Assembly: GCA_003254905.1 (NCBI GenBank)
Contig: QANU01065991.1
Coordinates: 164,588-228,587 of the forward strand
From: Nissolia schottii
Taxonomy: Eukaryota > Streptophyta > Magnoliopsida > Fabales > Fabaceae
Reading direction: 5' to 3'
DNA length: 64,000 nt
Below, in pieces: positions 37,261 through 50,815 of the stretch (positions are counted from its first letter, which is position 1; each line of letters starts with the position of its first letter). The position numbers and the translations under genes were made by a program. A model generated the notes under the pieces. That model did no database searches. It saw nothing but the letters and a program-made list of their open reading frames with translations, and was not told where the DNA came from.

Positions 37261-40167
37261 ATGCATTCCCAGTCTTCCATTCGAGACCGCACCCACGAAT
37301 TCCACAGCATCGCTGTGAGGTTGAAGAAATCCTCTGCTGGCCCAAGCGGCCCCATCACCAGCATCAATGTCTCTTCTTCTTCCTCATCCTCCCGATCGGA
37401 GGATCCGCGATCCGCCATTCAAATCCAGTCAGAGTTCAATCGCAGGGCTTCCATGATTGGCTTTGGCATCCACCAAACCTCACAGAAGCTCGCCAAGCTC
37501 GCCAAGTGTAAGCAATTCCGTTCAATTCTAGCGAATTTAAAAGGACTTAGGGTTTTCGATTTGATTCTCAATTCCGTTCTATTTTTTTCATGTGTGTTCG
37601 ATTTGGTTTCGCGCAGTGGCGAAGAGGACTTCGGTTTTTGATGACCCTACGATGGAAATCCAGGAGCTTACGGGTGTTATAAAGCAGGACATTACTGCGC
37701 TGAACTCTGCGGTTGTGGATCTTCAGCTGCTCTCCAACTCCAGAAACGAGAGCGGGAACGTCTCCGCCGACACCACCAGTCATTCAACGACGGTTGTGGA
37801 TGACCTCAAGACACGCTTGATGAGCGCCACCAAGGAGTTCAAAGATGTTCTCACCATGAGAACTGAGGTACTTTGTTAATGCACTTTACTGTATTGATTG
37901 GTGTGCTTTGTTGTGCATATCTTGTGACATTATTGTTGATACTGAATACTGATGCTGTACTATTATTGGTTTTAAAATGAAGAACTTGAAAGTACATGAG
38001 AATAGAAGGCAACTGTTTTCGTCCACTGCTTCTAAGGATTCTGCTAATCCTTTTGTGCGTCAGCGGCCATTGGCTTCAAGGCCGTCTTCCAGTGGTGCTT
38101 CTTCTAATGCCCCTGCGCCCCCATGGGCTAATGGGTCGCTGTCTTCATCTCAGTTGTTTCCTAAGTAAGTTGTGCTTTCTTTCTTTTATTTCTTTCTCTT
38201 GTTGGTTGTAGGATTGTAGTTAAGCAGGTGTTTGTTGTTTTATTGCTTATTTAGTGATTTTTCTGTGATGCGGGTAACTAATTTGTGGGATGACTTAAAT
38301 TACTATGTTTTTTCCCCCTGATCTCACTTATTTGTAGTGTTATGCATGGTTAGATTATTAAGTGAATAATATTTGTTCCAATAGGCTAGTGATTCTAAGT
38401 GAGCCTGATTTTTTCAGGAGAATAGAGTCAAAGTGCGGTCATACACCCTCCTTTCTGTTTATTTTATTTGAATGCCTATTGAAGTAGAACTCAGGTTTGC
38501 AGCTTAAGCTTTGTGTATCACCATTCACAACCATTGTACCAAGATTAATTTCGAAATTCAAATCATCAACGTTGTCCTTATCCCTCTGTTGTTATAGTAT
38601 TTTGAGATTGCATTACCAATATTAATCAATTTATTTGCTTGATTTAATTGATTGACTTCCCTTACTTGTATGGGTACAAAAGTAGACCTGTTAAACAGGA
38701 CAGCCCCTTCAGACCTTATTTTGTTGGGCATGGCCTATCCCAGCTTTAGAAAATTGTGGAACTAATGAAACTTGGCCTGACCATGATAAATTGGTGGGTC
38801 AAACAGACTGTGGCCCCAAATACATGTGAAGGAATGGCCCGGGCCATTCAAACAATTTTGCTTTGCTGGGCTGGCCTGTCGCAGCAAAAGGGATGGGAGT
38901 TGTTGAAATATTTGGGCTAGCCTGCAAAAATTTCCAGTTTTGAGAGCTCTAGTTACAAGACTGGATTTGATCATTTTCTATTTTGTAATGAAAACTCTTA
39001 TTGTATGTGACTTTTATTAGGTTGTGTTGAAGTACATGTAGAACTCTGACTTAATACACTTCTATTTTCTTCTTCCATGGCCTTGAGAACCACAGGAAGC
39101 AGGTGGATGGGGAGAGTCAGCCCTTGTTGCAACAACAGCAGCATCAACAACAGCAACAGCAAATGGTTCCATTGCAAGACAGTTACATGCAAAGCAGAGC
39201 TGAAGCTCTTCAGAACGTTGAGTCCACCATTCATGAGCTCGGCAGCATCTTTAATCAACTAGCTACACTTGTTTCCCAACAAGGAGAATTGGCCATCAGG
39301 TTTCTATATGCCTCACTTATGCGCTATATAGATACATACTTGTTATTCTGTATTACTGCATTCCAATATGTTATAGGATGTATTTTATCAGCTTACTTGA
39401 TTTGGCAGTAATTTCCTTATCATATAAGCCTGTGCCAGTTATATGGAGTGTGGACTATGAGATAACTTTGGTCCTTGAGTTCAAGTAGCTTGTTTTATGT
39501 GTAGCAACCGATCACTTTGGTTTTCGATTGGGTTGATTTCGGATATTGACTGTAAGGCCCTGGTCCTTGTGGAGGCCATGCTGTTTGAATTTGCTCATTT
39601 TGCTTTTTTACCAAACTGAGAAAGACTTGCATAAGAATTAAGTCCCCTCTGAAGTACATGGTGAACTTCAGAGAGTAATGTGTAGGTGGATAATTGTTGG
39701 TGAAAAGGTGAACAGATTATTAAAAAAAATGTATTTTCTAATGAGTGGATGTTCACGTGCACTTTTCTCTATAAATGCATTCTGTCTTAAAGGAGTTAAA
39801 TGGTTCAACCCTTGCTTTGGCCCTCCTTGTATAGCTTTAATTACTTATTTGATCCTATTTTGTTCCTTTGAAAATATAATGGTCTTGCTGCCATAGAATT
39901 GTTTTCCTGTTGACCAAATAAATTGACTTTTTTCCTGACTGTTGTTTTCTAAAATATTGGACAATTGAGACATTGGTGGGGCTTTGATAGAGGTACTTGT
40001 TTTGCAGGATTGATGAAAACATGGATGATACATTGGCTAACGTAGAGGGGGCACAAGGGGCTTTGTTGAAGTACCTGAACAGCATATCTTCTAATAGGTG
40101 GCTGATGATCAAGATTTTCTTTGTATTAATGTTTTTCCTTATGGTTTTCTTATTTTTTGTGGCATAG
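37261..40167 (+). CDS. SYP32: Qa-SNARE syntaxin of the SYP31/SYP32 (Sed5) type
   Basis: A Golgi t-SNARE expected to mediate ER-Golgi and intra-Golgi vesicle fusion. Five exons, 37261-37507, 37617-37867, 37983-38164, 39096-39299 and 40008-40167, total 1,044 nt (347 aa) and all junctions keep phase. Residues 8-14 (RDRTHEF) are the DRTxEF motif that binds the Sec1/Munc18 protein Sly1 in the syntaxin-5 family. A Ser-rich linker and an N-terminal helical domain follow. Next come a Gln-rich stretch before the SNARE motif, the SNARE helix with the zero-layer Gln in IFNQLATLV, and a C-terminal membrane anchor (WLMIKIFFVLMFFLMVFLFF). The start is the first ATG of the conserved N-terminus. SYP31 and SYP32 are close paralogues, so the symbol is the likelier of two. 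Intron 3 holds a GC-richer stretch near 38690-38935 that may be a mobile-element remnant. Confidence 0.95.
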
Positions 40168-41450
40168 TGAGGACACAACACAAGTGACGGTCTTCTTACT
40201 GGTGATAAGCCTTCTGTATTTCATCAATATTTCTTTCTTGAAATATATATTCATTCCACCAGAGTTTTGCTTAGCACCAAGTTTGACAAATTTTATACTT
40301 GTATGTATTGATCCATGTAATAACGAGGTTAAGGACTACGTGCATTGCATATTGTCCAGTTATCATTTCGTGACTTGTGTTGATTATTACAGTGGGGGGT
40401 TGTCTGTACTATTCATTATTCATCTGGATATCTGGAACAAAGAAAATGAATGGCTTATGGCTATGTAATGAGTTCAGGAGCTAATCGCAGGACAACTGTT
40501 TTAAAGTAAAATCAGAATGTGTTGTTTTGCAATATTACTCCGTGTATATTTTCTTCATTATTAATTTGTTAATACGACTCACTATATTTGAAAATGGAAA
40601 ATATCTTGCAATGTTGTTTACATACTACGAGTCCTAAGCAGTTTGGATACAAATAAGCAACTGTGTTAAGCTGCGCAACCTTTAGTGTGTTTTCCATTAG
40701 TTTGAGCAAATTTTGCAATTTTATAGTCAAGTTTCTTTGCCTGATGCTGAACTTATCATGCAATAAGCCTTGGATTTCTTTTATTTGGCATCAGAAAAGT
40801 GTATCTTTGTAATCAATAGCTTCTAATATTAAATCACGTATATTTTATTGGTTAAGATTCGTTACTTACACCTATTTATTTATCATCAACTATTAATATT
40901 GCAAAACTAAAATAAACACATTTCCATTCCATTTGACGGCAGGCTAATGGGAAATTACATTTTCCATTAAAACAAGCAACAAAATATTCCCACTTCGAGA
41001 CAAACACAATCGATGCCTAACAAGAACAAATGAACATGCAACGAAAGCTCTTGCAACTGCAACCCCCACATAAAAATAAAATTAGAAAAATTAAAATTTC
41101 AAGCTCTCAAAACTCAAGCAGAGTGTGTCCCACAAGCAAAGTAGAGAACAGAGAGAAACTCGCAAGCCAAAGATACCTCAAAACACTTCTTCACTCTTAT
41201 CCCTCCATCCCATTCCTTCCACCATTCTCTCTTCCATCCAATTCAAAAAATCCCCAATTTCACAATTTCTTATTACGCGCCACAAAAAATTCATTCCTCC
41301 GATGCACCACACAAAACAACGTTAATTGTCGCCTTCTTCCCAAGCTCTCGCTGGTTCCGTATGCCCCGCCATTTCTGAATCGTTTCAGGGGACTGAGAAG
41401 GAACAGCTTCTTGGTCCCTCGCGCAAGTTTATGAGAGCTCATAAACGATA
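40168..41450 (+). other. Spacer: syntaxin 3' region and TIC236 leader
   Basis: The first several hundred bases are 3' UTR and spacer of the syntaxin gene, and no separate gene is seen. From about 41100 the sequence becomes CT-rich with serine- and proline-like open frames (for example 41030-41434). These are interpreted as the 5' leader of the next gene, whose ATG is at 41451. Confidence 0.5.
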
Positions 41451-44400
41451 ATGAGCGTGAGAAATCACACCCCATTTTTCGGTACTGAGCTTCGGGCTTC
41501 TTTCCAAGGTAGCAGCAGCATCAGCAAATGCCAAAGGAACCTCTTTCGTTTGGATAGAAGGAACTTCCCGAAAAGGGGTCTTCGCAAAAGCGTTGTTGTA
41601 TCTGCAAAGCTCGGTGGTGACCCGGTAAGCCAAGCTTTTAGGTTTCCCCAATTTTGTGGCAAAAATGTGAACTTTTTGAGGAGGAACCTCGTTTCTAACA
41701 GTGGGTCGAGGTTGAATTGCACTAGGGAACCCTTTTCTAGGAGCAAGGCTATTGTGAGCTATTTGAGCCCTTTGTGGAATGAAGGGCTTCTTTTGATAAG
41801 GGCTTCTGTTTACACCGCTGTTGTGTCTGGCGTTATCCTTTTGGCTTGGTATGCTAGGAACAAGGCCAAGGCTTATGTTGAGGCAAATTTATTGCCTTCT
41901 GTTTGTTCTGCAATCAGTGAGTACATTGAGCGTGACCTTCAGTTTGGCAAGGTTAGGAGAATCTCGCCGCTGAGCGTAACACTGGAGTCGTGCTCGTTTG
42001 GGCCTCACAAGGAGGAGTTCTCGTGCGGCGAGGTGCCCACGGTTAAGCTGCGGATCCATCCCTTTGCGAGCTTGAGGAGGGGGAAGTTGGTGGTCGATGC
42101 GGTTCTGTCAGATCCGAGCGTGCTGGTGGTGCAGAAGAAGGACTATACTTGGTTGGGAATACCGACGCCATCTGAAGGTGGCTTGGAGCGGCACTTGTCA
42201 AGTGAAGAGGGGATTGATCAACGTACTAGGATCAGGAGAATCGCGCGGGAGGAAGCGGTTGCTCGGTGGACGCAAGAAAGGGATGCTGCTGCTAGGGAAG
42301 CTGCGGAGATGGGCTACTTTGTTTCTGAGCCGAATTGTGATGATTTGAAGGAGATTGCCAATCGTTCAGTGGAAGCAGCAGACTCCAAGTCCTTTTTCTG
42401 TACGACTGAGGGGAAGCATGATCATCATTGCATGGACACGGGTATTGATTATGATATGAAACATGCAGATTTGGAAAAATCGTTTGGAGTGAAATTTCCT
42501 GGTTCCGGGCTTGGATTTTGGTCCAGAGTAATAGAACGGCATAGGAGACACAAATTTAAGAGGAAGGCTAATAGGAGGGACGTATGTGCATCTGGTGTTG
42601 CTATCAAAAGAAGAATTCTCGAGTGCAGTGCATTAGCAGCGCATACGTACTTTCATGATCAATCACGTGGGAAGTTTGGGGAGCCTTCATCACCTTCTGA
42701 TTGTTTTCCTTTTATGAACCATGATATGCATTTAGTGAAAACTGAGGTTGAGAAGAATGCAGAATCTGTAGCAAGTGGTGACGATAACCAAAATGGAACA
42801 AAGTTCAGAAATTTGGGAATCTGGTCTCCTTCGGCAAATGAAAATATAAATGGTGATTCAGATTATTTAAAATTTGTCCGTGCTCTGACATCACAGACCA
42901 CAGAGAATAAACACGAAAATTTGCAATCTAGTGAAGATGTTGCAGAACCTGCTAATGCTAATAGTAGTTCAGAGAAAAATGAGGAGTTGGGACCTCATGT
43001 TGTAGACAGTCAAATCAATGATAGTGCCACTGGGGTCCAAAGAGATTTGATTCCTGAAGAGTTGGTTTCTGAGGAGCCTAGGTCTCGAATGGCAACACAT
43101 CTTCAAGTTCCATTTGAGGCTTTGATTGTGAAATTTGGCTTAACCTCGTTTTTTAGAAATATTGAGGAGTTGATATCTTCTTTCCTTTCTGGTCCCATTG
43201 AGAAGTTGAAATCCGATGTAGGTCTTAAAGTTGAAGATATTGTTGCAGAACATGTTGATGGGGTCGATGTTTTGCAATCTGAAGGCCTCAATAAGATGCT
43301 TCCTGTCACATTGGATTCTGTTCATTTTAGAGGTGGAACTGTGATGCTAATTGCATATGGTGACAGGGAAGCTAGGTGAGAGTTATTCTTATTTATTAGT
43401 TATTTCTTAATCACTCTGAAGATAAAGTGATGAACACACATCTTGATCAGCTTATGATTTCAATATTATGTGGGTGCTTAGGAAGGTTCTAAAAGTGTAT
43501 GACGGTGAACCAGCTAAGGCTAGTAAGTTAATAACTGTGTTCTTTGATAGTATGATAGGTAATTGATCTTCATATTTAGTCGAGAGTTTATTTAGAATAT
43601 TATGATTTGCCTTTGCGTAGCTGCTGTTATTTAATAACTGTGCTCCTTGTATACATTTTTTTGTATGTGGGTTATGCTTGAGCTTACTTTGGAGATGCAA
43701 ATGAATACAATGTAATTCAGCTTTCTCTTATCTGATTTTAAAATATTCAAGCAGTCACTGAACAACAATACACTAGTCAAATCTTAATATTTTAAGTTTG
43801 TCAAGTAATGAGGGTTCAAGCTGGTTCTCAATCCAACTTTTGTGGATGAATTTTTATCTGATGTTGCTTCTTTTCTTTGGCATCATTTTAACAAGGGAAG
43901 CAGTTTATGGATTCCTGAAACTTTTAAATTTTGATTTTAGTATCTTAAATATTATTGAATTTGAGTATCTTTACTCATTTTTAATCTTGAAACGAGGAGT
44001 GTAGCTGAGGTTTCTGTTTGTTTTACTGCAAAATACCGTACTTGGGTTGGGCATAGCTATTGCAAATGTTTGAATATTAACCTTAGTATTTATGTTATAT
44101 AATATATAGTCAACTTTATGTTGATTAGCTAGTGATTAGGCTACAAGTTAGCTACTGATTATTTAGCCGTAACTATTCCAACTAACTCCTAATTTCCCCC
44201 AGATTACTCCATTATTGATTGTAATCATGTATAAGATATCAAGAATGCATCCCACGTAGCCAAATTTCTCTCAGTTAAGTGTCTCATTCAACAACAACAT
44301 CAAAAGATTCATAACTATGGCCTGTAATTTTGCTATACCAGATTCTGTCTGCTTTATCAAATTATGTTACCTGTATCTGGAATTTGATACTGTGAACTGA

Positions 44401-47400
44401 TGTGGAATTTCAAAATTTCTTATGAATAGTAATTAATCTTCATACTGTAAGATATAAGGCGTAGTTTAAATTTTATATGAATATTTTTTAAGGTTGAGTT
44501 TGTGAGATGAAGTCATAGTGGTTGTAAATAATAAAAAGATGCTTTTAATGTTGGGAACTGTTGTCTTATTTTGAAAAATGATAGTCTGCAACACTACATG
44601 GTTTTACATGTAATCTGTTTTACTTTCAGGGAGATGGAGAATGTCAATGGCCATGTGAAGCTTCATAACCACTATAGCTGTGTAAACGTACAACTGAGTG
44701 GAAATTGTAAGACTTGGAGGTCTGATGTCGTATCTGAAGATGGTGGCTGGTTGTCTGCTAATGTTTTTGTTGACATTATTGAGCAGAAATGGCATGCTAA
44801 TTTGAAAATTGACAATCTTTTTGTCCCGGTAAGGTATATATTGTCTTGAAGTTCTATCTTCTCATCATCCTACTTTACCATTTAAGTTTACAGGATGCTT
44901 ATTTAGTTACTCTCTGGGTTGAGTTCTATGCAGCTGTTTGAAAGGATCCTAGAAATTCCAATTACATGGTCCAAAGGGAGGGCCAGTGGTGAGGTGCTTC
45001 TCTAACCTAAGTTCAGCTACTTTCAAATTTGATTTGGAAGTGTTGGCTGTTATTTTTTTCTTTTTTTATCACCAATTGAATTCTTTTTTTATATCAAAGC
45101 AACTCAAGTAAAACTTACTGGTTGCAAAGCTGCATTGTGGTTTAATTAAGCCATGCCCAATTGTAGAAGATATGTTCCTTCACTTTAGATTGGAAATGTG
45201 ATTTGACGTGGATAAATCCAACTGGAGCTTCAATGTCCATGGTCATTACTCTGATTATTTGGTTAATTATTTTTCTGTGTTACTACCTCTTTCATATTTA
45301 TTTACTGTTTAATATTTTAAAGTTTCACAATTGTTATGTCCACTTCCGGTCTTCTTTGACTAGACATATGTTCATATGCATAGGGCTTTTGTAACTTTTG
45401 TTTGAATATGTCAATGAAAGCTTTTTATCCAACTGTTTTGTAGATTCATCTACATGGTAGATTATACGACATTGAACTAATGTGTTGTTTCATAGGGACA
45501 CAAAATCTCTATCTTTTGGCTTAGGTCGTGAAGCTTCATAGATCTGATGTTACATCAAGTTCTTCGGACTGTGTTATCATCATCTTGGCCATGGCTTGTT
45601 GCTACTTGCCAATTGTCCTTGAAAATTGATATAAATTCACCTGTTTGATCGATTGTTTCCCATCTTTAGGTTCATTTGTGCATGTCAAAGGGTGAAAATT
45701 TCCCAAATCTTCATGGACAGCTTGATGTGACAGCGTTGAACTTCCAACTATTGGATGCTCCATCCAGTTTTTCTGTATGTCTTTCTTTCATCTGCATTAG
45801 AATGCCTTGTGCAATCTTTCCCATTTTTTAACTCTTTAAGTTTCGTTGCATATAATCGGTATTCGTTTGAACAGAAGCCGAGCTATTGCACATGCATTGT
45901 ATTTCATATTGCTTCCCAAAAACATACTTTATATTCAAGGTGCCACATGACTGATGAGCTTTATATATATCATGGAATAATAAATATGAAACATTGTAAG
46001 CTCTATTTTTAATTTGTGTGATTGTTATAAGGTTTGTGGTGTGAAGCCTGGGAAAGAAGCAGCAACACTTTGTGTGGATGGTTTTCCTTTGTTGTTTGCT
46101 GTGGTGAATTCTGTGGGAATCCAAGAGTATGATTTTTGAGGAAAATGTCTTTGAAGGATTGAGGGATCTTACACCTTTTAGTTTCAAATTTCTATTTTCA
46201 TCCATTGTCCTTGATGGGCTGTCTTTTATAATATTCAGATTGTTTCAAACTTAAATCGCAATTTTATAAGTTCTCATTCTGTCAAAAGTATTCTGTTGGG
46301 CTAGGCTTTATTATTTCAACCTTATTACGGCCTTTTTAGTTTACATGAACTTGGCATTAGATTTCTTGCTTTTTTTTTTTTTTCTGTGTTCTCTAAATTT
46401 TGTACTTCTTGTATGTGGTTCACATGCTTATACATGGTGCTGGTTTTTGTATCAATTTTCTATTTCAGGTTTACATCAATTGTATTTTTTAGCTCCTTTA
46501 CATAGGTGGTGTCAGTGTTTGGCAGCCCCACCACCCCTTGGCTTTTTCCCCCTTTTTCCTGTTAACAAGTAGCATCTGCATAGAAATAACTGTTGACTAT
46601 GTGTTTTTATCATGTATAAAATAGTGCTTAGGAATATTGATCTGGATCCATACTAAATATTGCTCACGTTGGCGCATTTGAAATGAAAATTATTTTATTT
46701 TCCCCTTTTGTGATCTGCATTTTGTGTCATGTTGTTGCAGAACATATCAGCAAGTTTGTGTTTTCGTGGCCAAAGAATATTTTTACACAACGCAAATGGC
46801 TGGTTTGGCAGTGTTCCTCTAGAAGCATCAGGAGATTTTGGCATTCATCCTGAAGAAGGAGAATTTCATCTTATGTGTCAGGTACACACACACCCGCGCA
46901 GATTTATTTAATTTATTTATTTGTATAATTGCTCTAGGCATTGGTGAAATATAACTTGTACTTTTGTAAAAGTGGACTCAGATTATTAGGTCTCTCTAAG
47001 ATATTGTTTCTTCAAGAAGTCGTTTGTTGGAAAGGATAGTGGTTTGAAATATCGACTGTGATATGGAGTCACAATAGGTTTATTTCCGAATGTAATTTCT
47101 GTCGAGAAACAACTGCTTTAGGCTTATGCTATTCTCAGACATGCCTTTTATTTGAAAGGGAAAAAAAGACCCTGTTCATGAATTGTGGATAAGTGTAGGC
47201 CCCATTACTTTGTGTTGAAAATTAAGTTTGACTTAACTACAAAGATTGAATTTCATATTAGATCATCTTGGAATTGTTTTCATCCGCCCTCTAATACTTT
47301 GCTTTATCAAATTTTCCAGGTTCCTGGTGTTGAAGTGAATTCCTTGATGAGAACTTTCAAGATGAGACCTCTCTTGTTCCCGGTATGATTTCTTGAATTC

Positions 47401-50400
47401 GGTGCATTACTCAAGACTCTAAAGTTTTAAGTAAACTGATCATTCCATCTTTGTTTGTCCAATATCAGTCCTTGTTTTTCTCATTATTTGAGGTTATTGG
47501 TTGCAGCTAGCTGGATCAGTCACTGCTCTATTTAATTGTCAAGGCCCACTGGATAGTCCTGTGTTTGTTGGCACTGGAATGGTTTCTAGGACATTCTCTT
47601 CTTTACAAGTTGACAGTACTGCATCTGTAGCATCTGAAGCACTTGCTAAAAGTAAAGAGGCTGGTGCGCTTGCAGCATTTGATCGTGTTCCATTTTCATA
47701 CGCATCTGCCAATTTTACTTTCAACACAGATAACTGTGTAAGTTAAAGGGGGTTATAATTTTGCACAGGGTGGTTCAGAGTGGTCACTCATTGTTAGAGT
47801 GTTGTGTTATACTCTGGTAACACTTACAAATGCTTATTACAGGTTGCTGATTTATATGGAATTAGGGCAAGCCTTGTGGATGGTGGTGAAATTCGAGGGG
47901 CTGGGAATGCATGGATATGCCCAGAGGTATATTGCTACCCTAAGGCTGTAACCTATTGGGAAACCCTTTTCTTTTGATGTTCAGCCGCGAGATATGCTTT
48001 TATTAAGCAAATGTTAATGCTTTGAAGCATTAGCATGGTCATGTAATGTTGGGTCACCAATATATAAACTCACTTTTCTGACCCCTTTTTTGTGTTTAAA
48101 GNGAGAAAATACTTGGAAGCATTAGCAAAATAGTGTAATTTTGGAACTCCATTATAAACACTCACTTTGTGACTTAATATCACTTGGAAGCATTAGCATA
48201 ATTGTGTAACTTTATCACTTGTTTTATGTTCCTTTTTCATGGGCTTTAAACGTCTTCTATAAACCTTATGACACAGCAACGTATAAATTACACACTCACA
48301 AATCAGGAAAATTGCAGGTTTCAGAATGTTAATATCATTTCCCTTTTGTTTACATTCCCACCTTTTCTCGCTATGGTTTGTGTGCAAACATTGTTAATGC
48401 TTTGTTCTCAGGGAGAGGAGGATGAGACAGCCATAGATGTGAACCTCTCTGGAAGTTTGGCTTTTGAAAAAATCATGCTCCGTTACATCCCCAGTTATCA
48501 CCATCAGATGCCACTCAAATTTGGGGTTTTAAATGGAGAGACAAAACTTTCAGGATCTCTTTTAAGACCGTAAGATTACCCTTTTTCTGTTTTGATAATT
48601 TTTTATTGTTAAGATTCAGCAATATAATTGATTATTATATATTTTATATTTTCTGCGCTGTCCATTTTCCTTGTTTTTTAGTGTATATCTCTTATACTTC
48701 AAGTTGGCTTCTACCGATATTTTGGTTAATACTCTTTTCCTGTCTCTAATATGATTTCTTGTGTCAGAATTGTTTTCTTACTCTAGTTTATTTTATTTTT
48801 ATTGCAGGAGGTTTGATATAAAATGGACAGCACCTACAGCAGAAGGGTCTTTTAGTGATGCTAGAGGAGATATCATAATCTCACACGACTTCATTTCTGT
48901 TAATTCTGCTTCTGCTGCGTTTGATTTGCATATGAAAGTTCAAACATCTTATTCTGATGATTTTCTTCTTAAAAGAGACGAGTTTTGTGTACCAAGAGCT
49001 GTTCCATTTACTGTTGATGGAATTGAGTTAGATTTGCGTATGCGTGGGTTTGAATTCTTCAGTTTGGTTTCTACTTATACTTTGGATTTTCCAAGGCCTT
49101 TACTTCTGAAAGCAACTGGAAGAATCAAATTTAAGGGAGAGGTTCTAGAACCTAGTAGCACTATTATTGAACAGAATTTAGACAAGAATGGGCAAGATGT
49201 GCAAATGTTGGAGAAAGGAACAGCAGATAGCCTTGTTGGTGAGGTTTCAATCTCTGATCTCAAACTGAATCAGTTGATGCTTGCACCTCAGCTGTCTGGG
49301 ATGTTGAGAGTTTCTCCTGAGTGTATCAAGGTGATGAATAAAACTCCCTAAAATTTGTTTCACTTTGAGATATTATGAATTTGTTTAACAGATGGATTGG
49401 CAGTATCACTTGTGGTACAATCATTGTATCGTCCTTTTTCACCATCCTTAGGGGAGACAATTTCAGAGTGTATGGCTCTTTTTAATACATATGTTCTTTT
49501 TCTATTGTCCGATTTTTTATTTGGAATACAGTTGGATGCATCTGGAAGGCCTGATGAAACTCTTGCGGTGGAGTTTGTTGGGCCACTTCAGCCCAGTGGT
49601 GAAGATGGTCTTATAAATGGAAAACTGTTGTCCATTGCCCTTCAGAAGGGGCAGTTGAAGGTCAACGTAGGTTTTCAACCATTTCATTCAGCTAACTTGG
49701 AGGTAGCTATATTTAAATTTTGGGTTCAGTGTTTGAATATTAGTTTGTTTCTCTGCTGGCATAGTTTTTGGTCACTATATTTGACCAAAAATTAATATTG
49801 ATAATTATTCTCTTCTTTTTTTCTTGTTGGGGCCGTCCTTGTAGGTACGGCAATTTCCACTGGATGAGTTGGAGCTTGCTTCTCTCAGGGGAACTATACA
49901 GAGGGTAAGACATCAGATTATCTATTTTACTTCATTGTTCCATATCATTGGTGTCCTCCCATGGACATCTTAATCATAACAAAGTTGACCTGGGAGAGTA
50001 GAATAGGATTTTACTATTCTTTTCTATGTGAGAAATTTATCTCGAGATTGACCATGAATTGTTTCTAGGGAGTGCATGTAAGAGGTTGGCTTTGCAGGCA
50101 AGCAATGATTATTATTAGTTGATATAAAGAGTAGATGTCTAATTGTCTATAATAGCATAGATGTCTCTAAAATAAAGCATAACAAGATGTGCATAGAGGA
50201 GAGATGGACAGTTAGCATAAAATTTTGAGTAAAAGAAACTTTGATATGCAAAATTGACTTTTATATCAAGTTTTTGTTTTCCTTTTTTTTTTTTTTTTTT
50301 TTTTTTNTGGTCAAGGCATTATTGAATGATCATTTCATGGACGGATTATATGGTTTTTCATCTGGTAGCTTATTTGCTTTCAGGCAGAAATCCAGCTTAA

Positions 50401-50753
50401 TCTTCAAAAGAGAAGAGGACATGGAATCCTATCTGTACTTCGGCCAAAGTTCAGTGGTGTGCTTGGTGAAGCCCTAGATGTGGCAGCTAGGTGGAGTGGA
50501 GATGTTGTAAGTGCCTAAGATCATCCTCTTATTTTCTGCAACTGAACAGTTACCCCTTATTGATCTTGAATATATGTTAAGTGGGGCAAGGGTTTGTGTT
50601 TACTACTTGTAACTGTTAATATGATGTTAGCAACTGTCTAGTCTAGTTGTTTACCTTTAATTTGTCAGTTTCCAGGTTATAACCATTTCAAGAAATTGCA
50701 TTATTGCTATAGCCCTAATACATACATACATACATACATATATTTATATATAC

Positions 50754-50815
<62 letters not shown>

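Noticed and set aside
41030-41434. A 134-codon open frame before TIC236
   Set aside because: It lies in the CT-rich leader, ends before the TIC236 ATG in another frame and has no domain.
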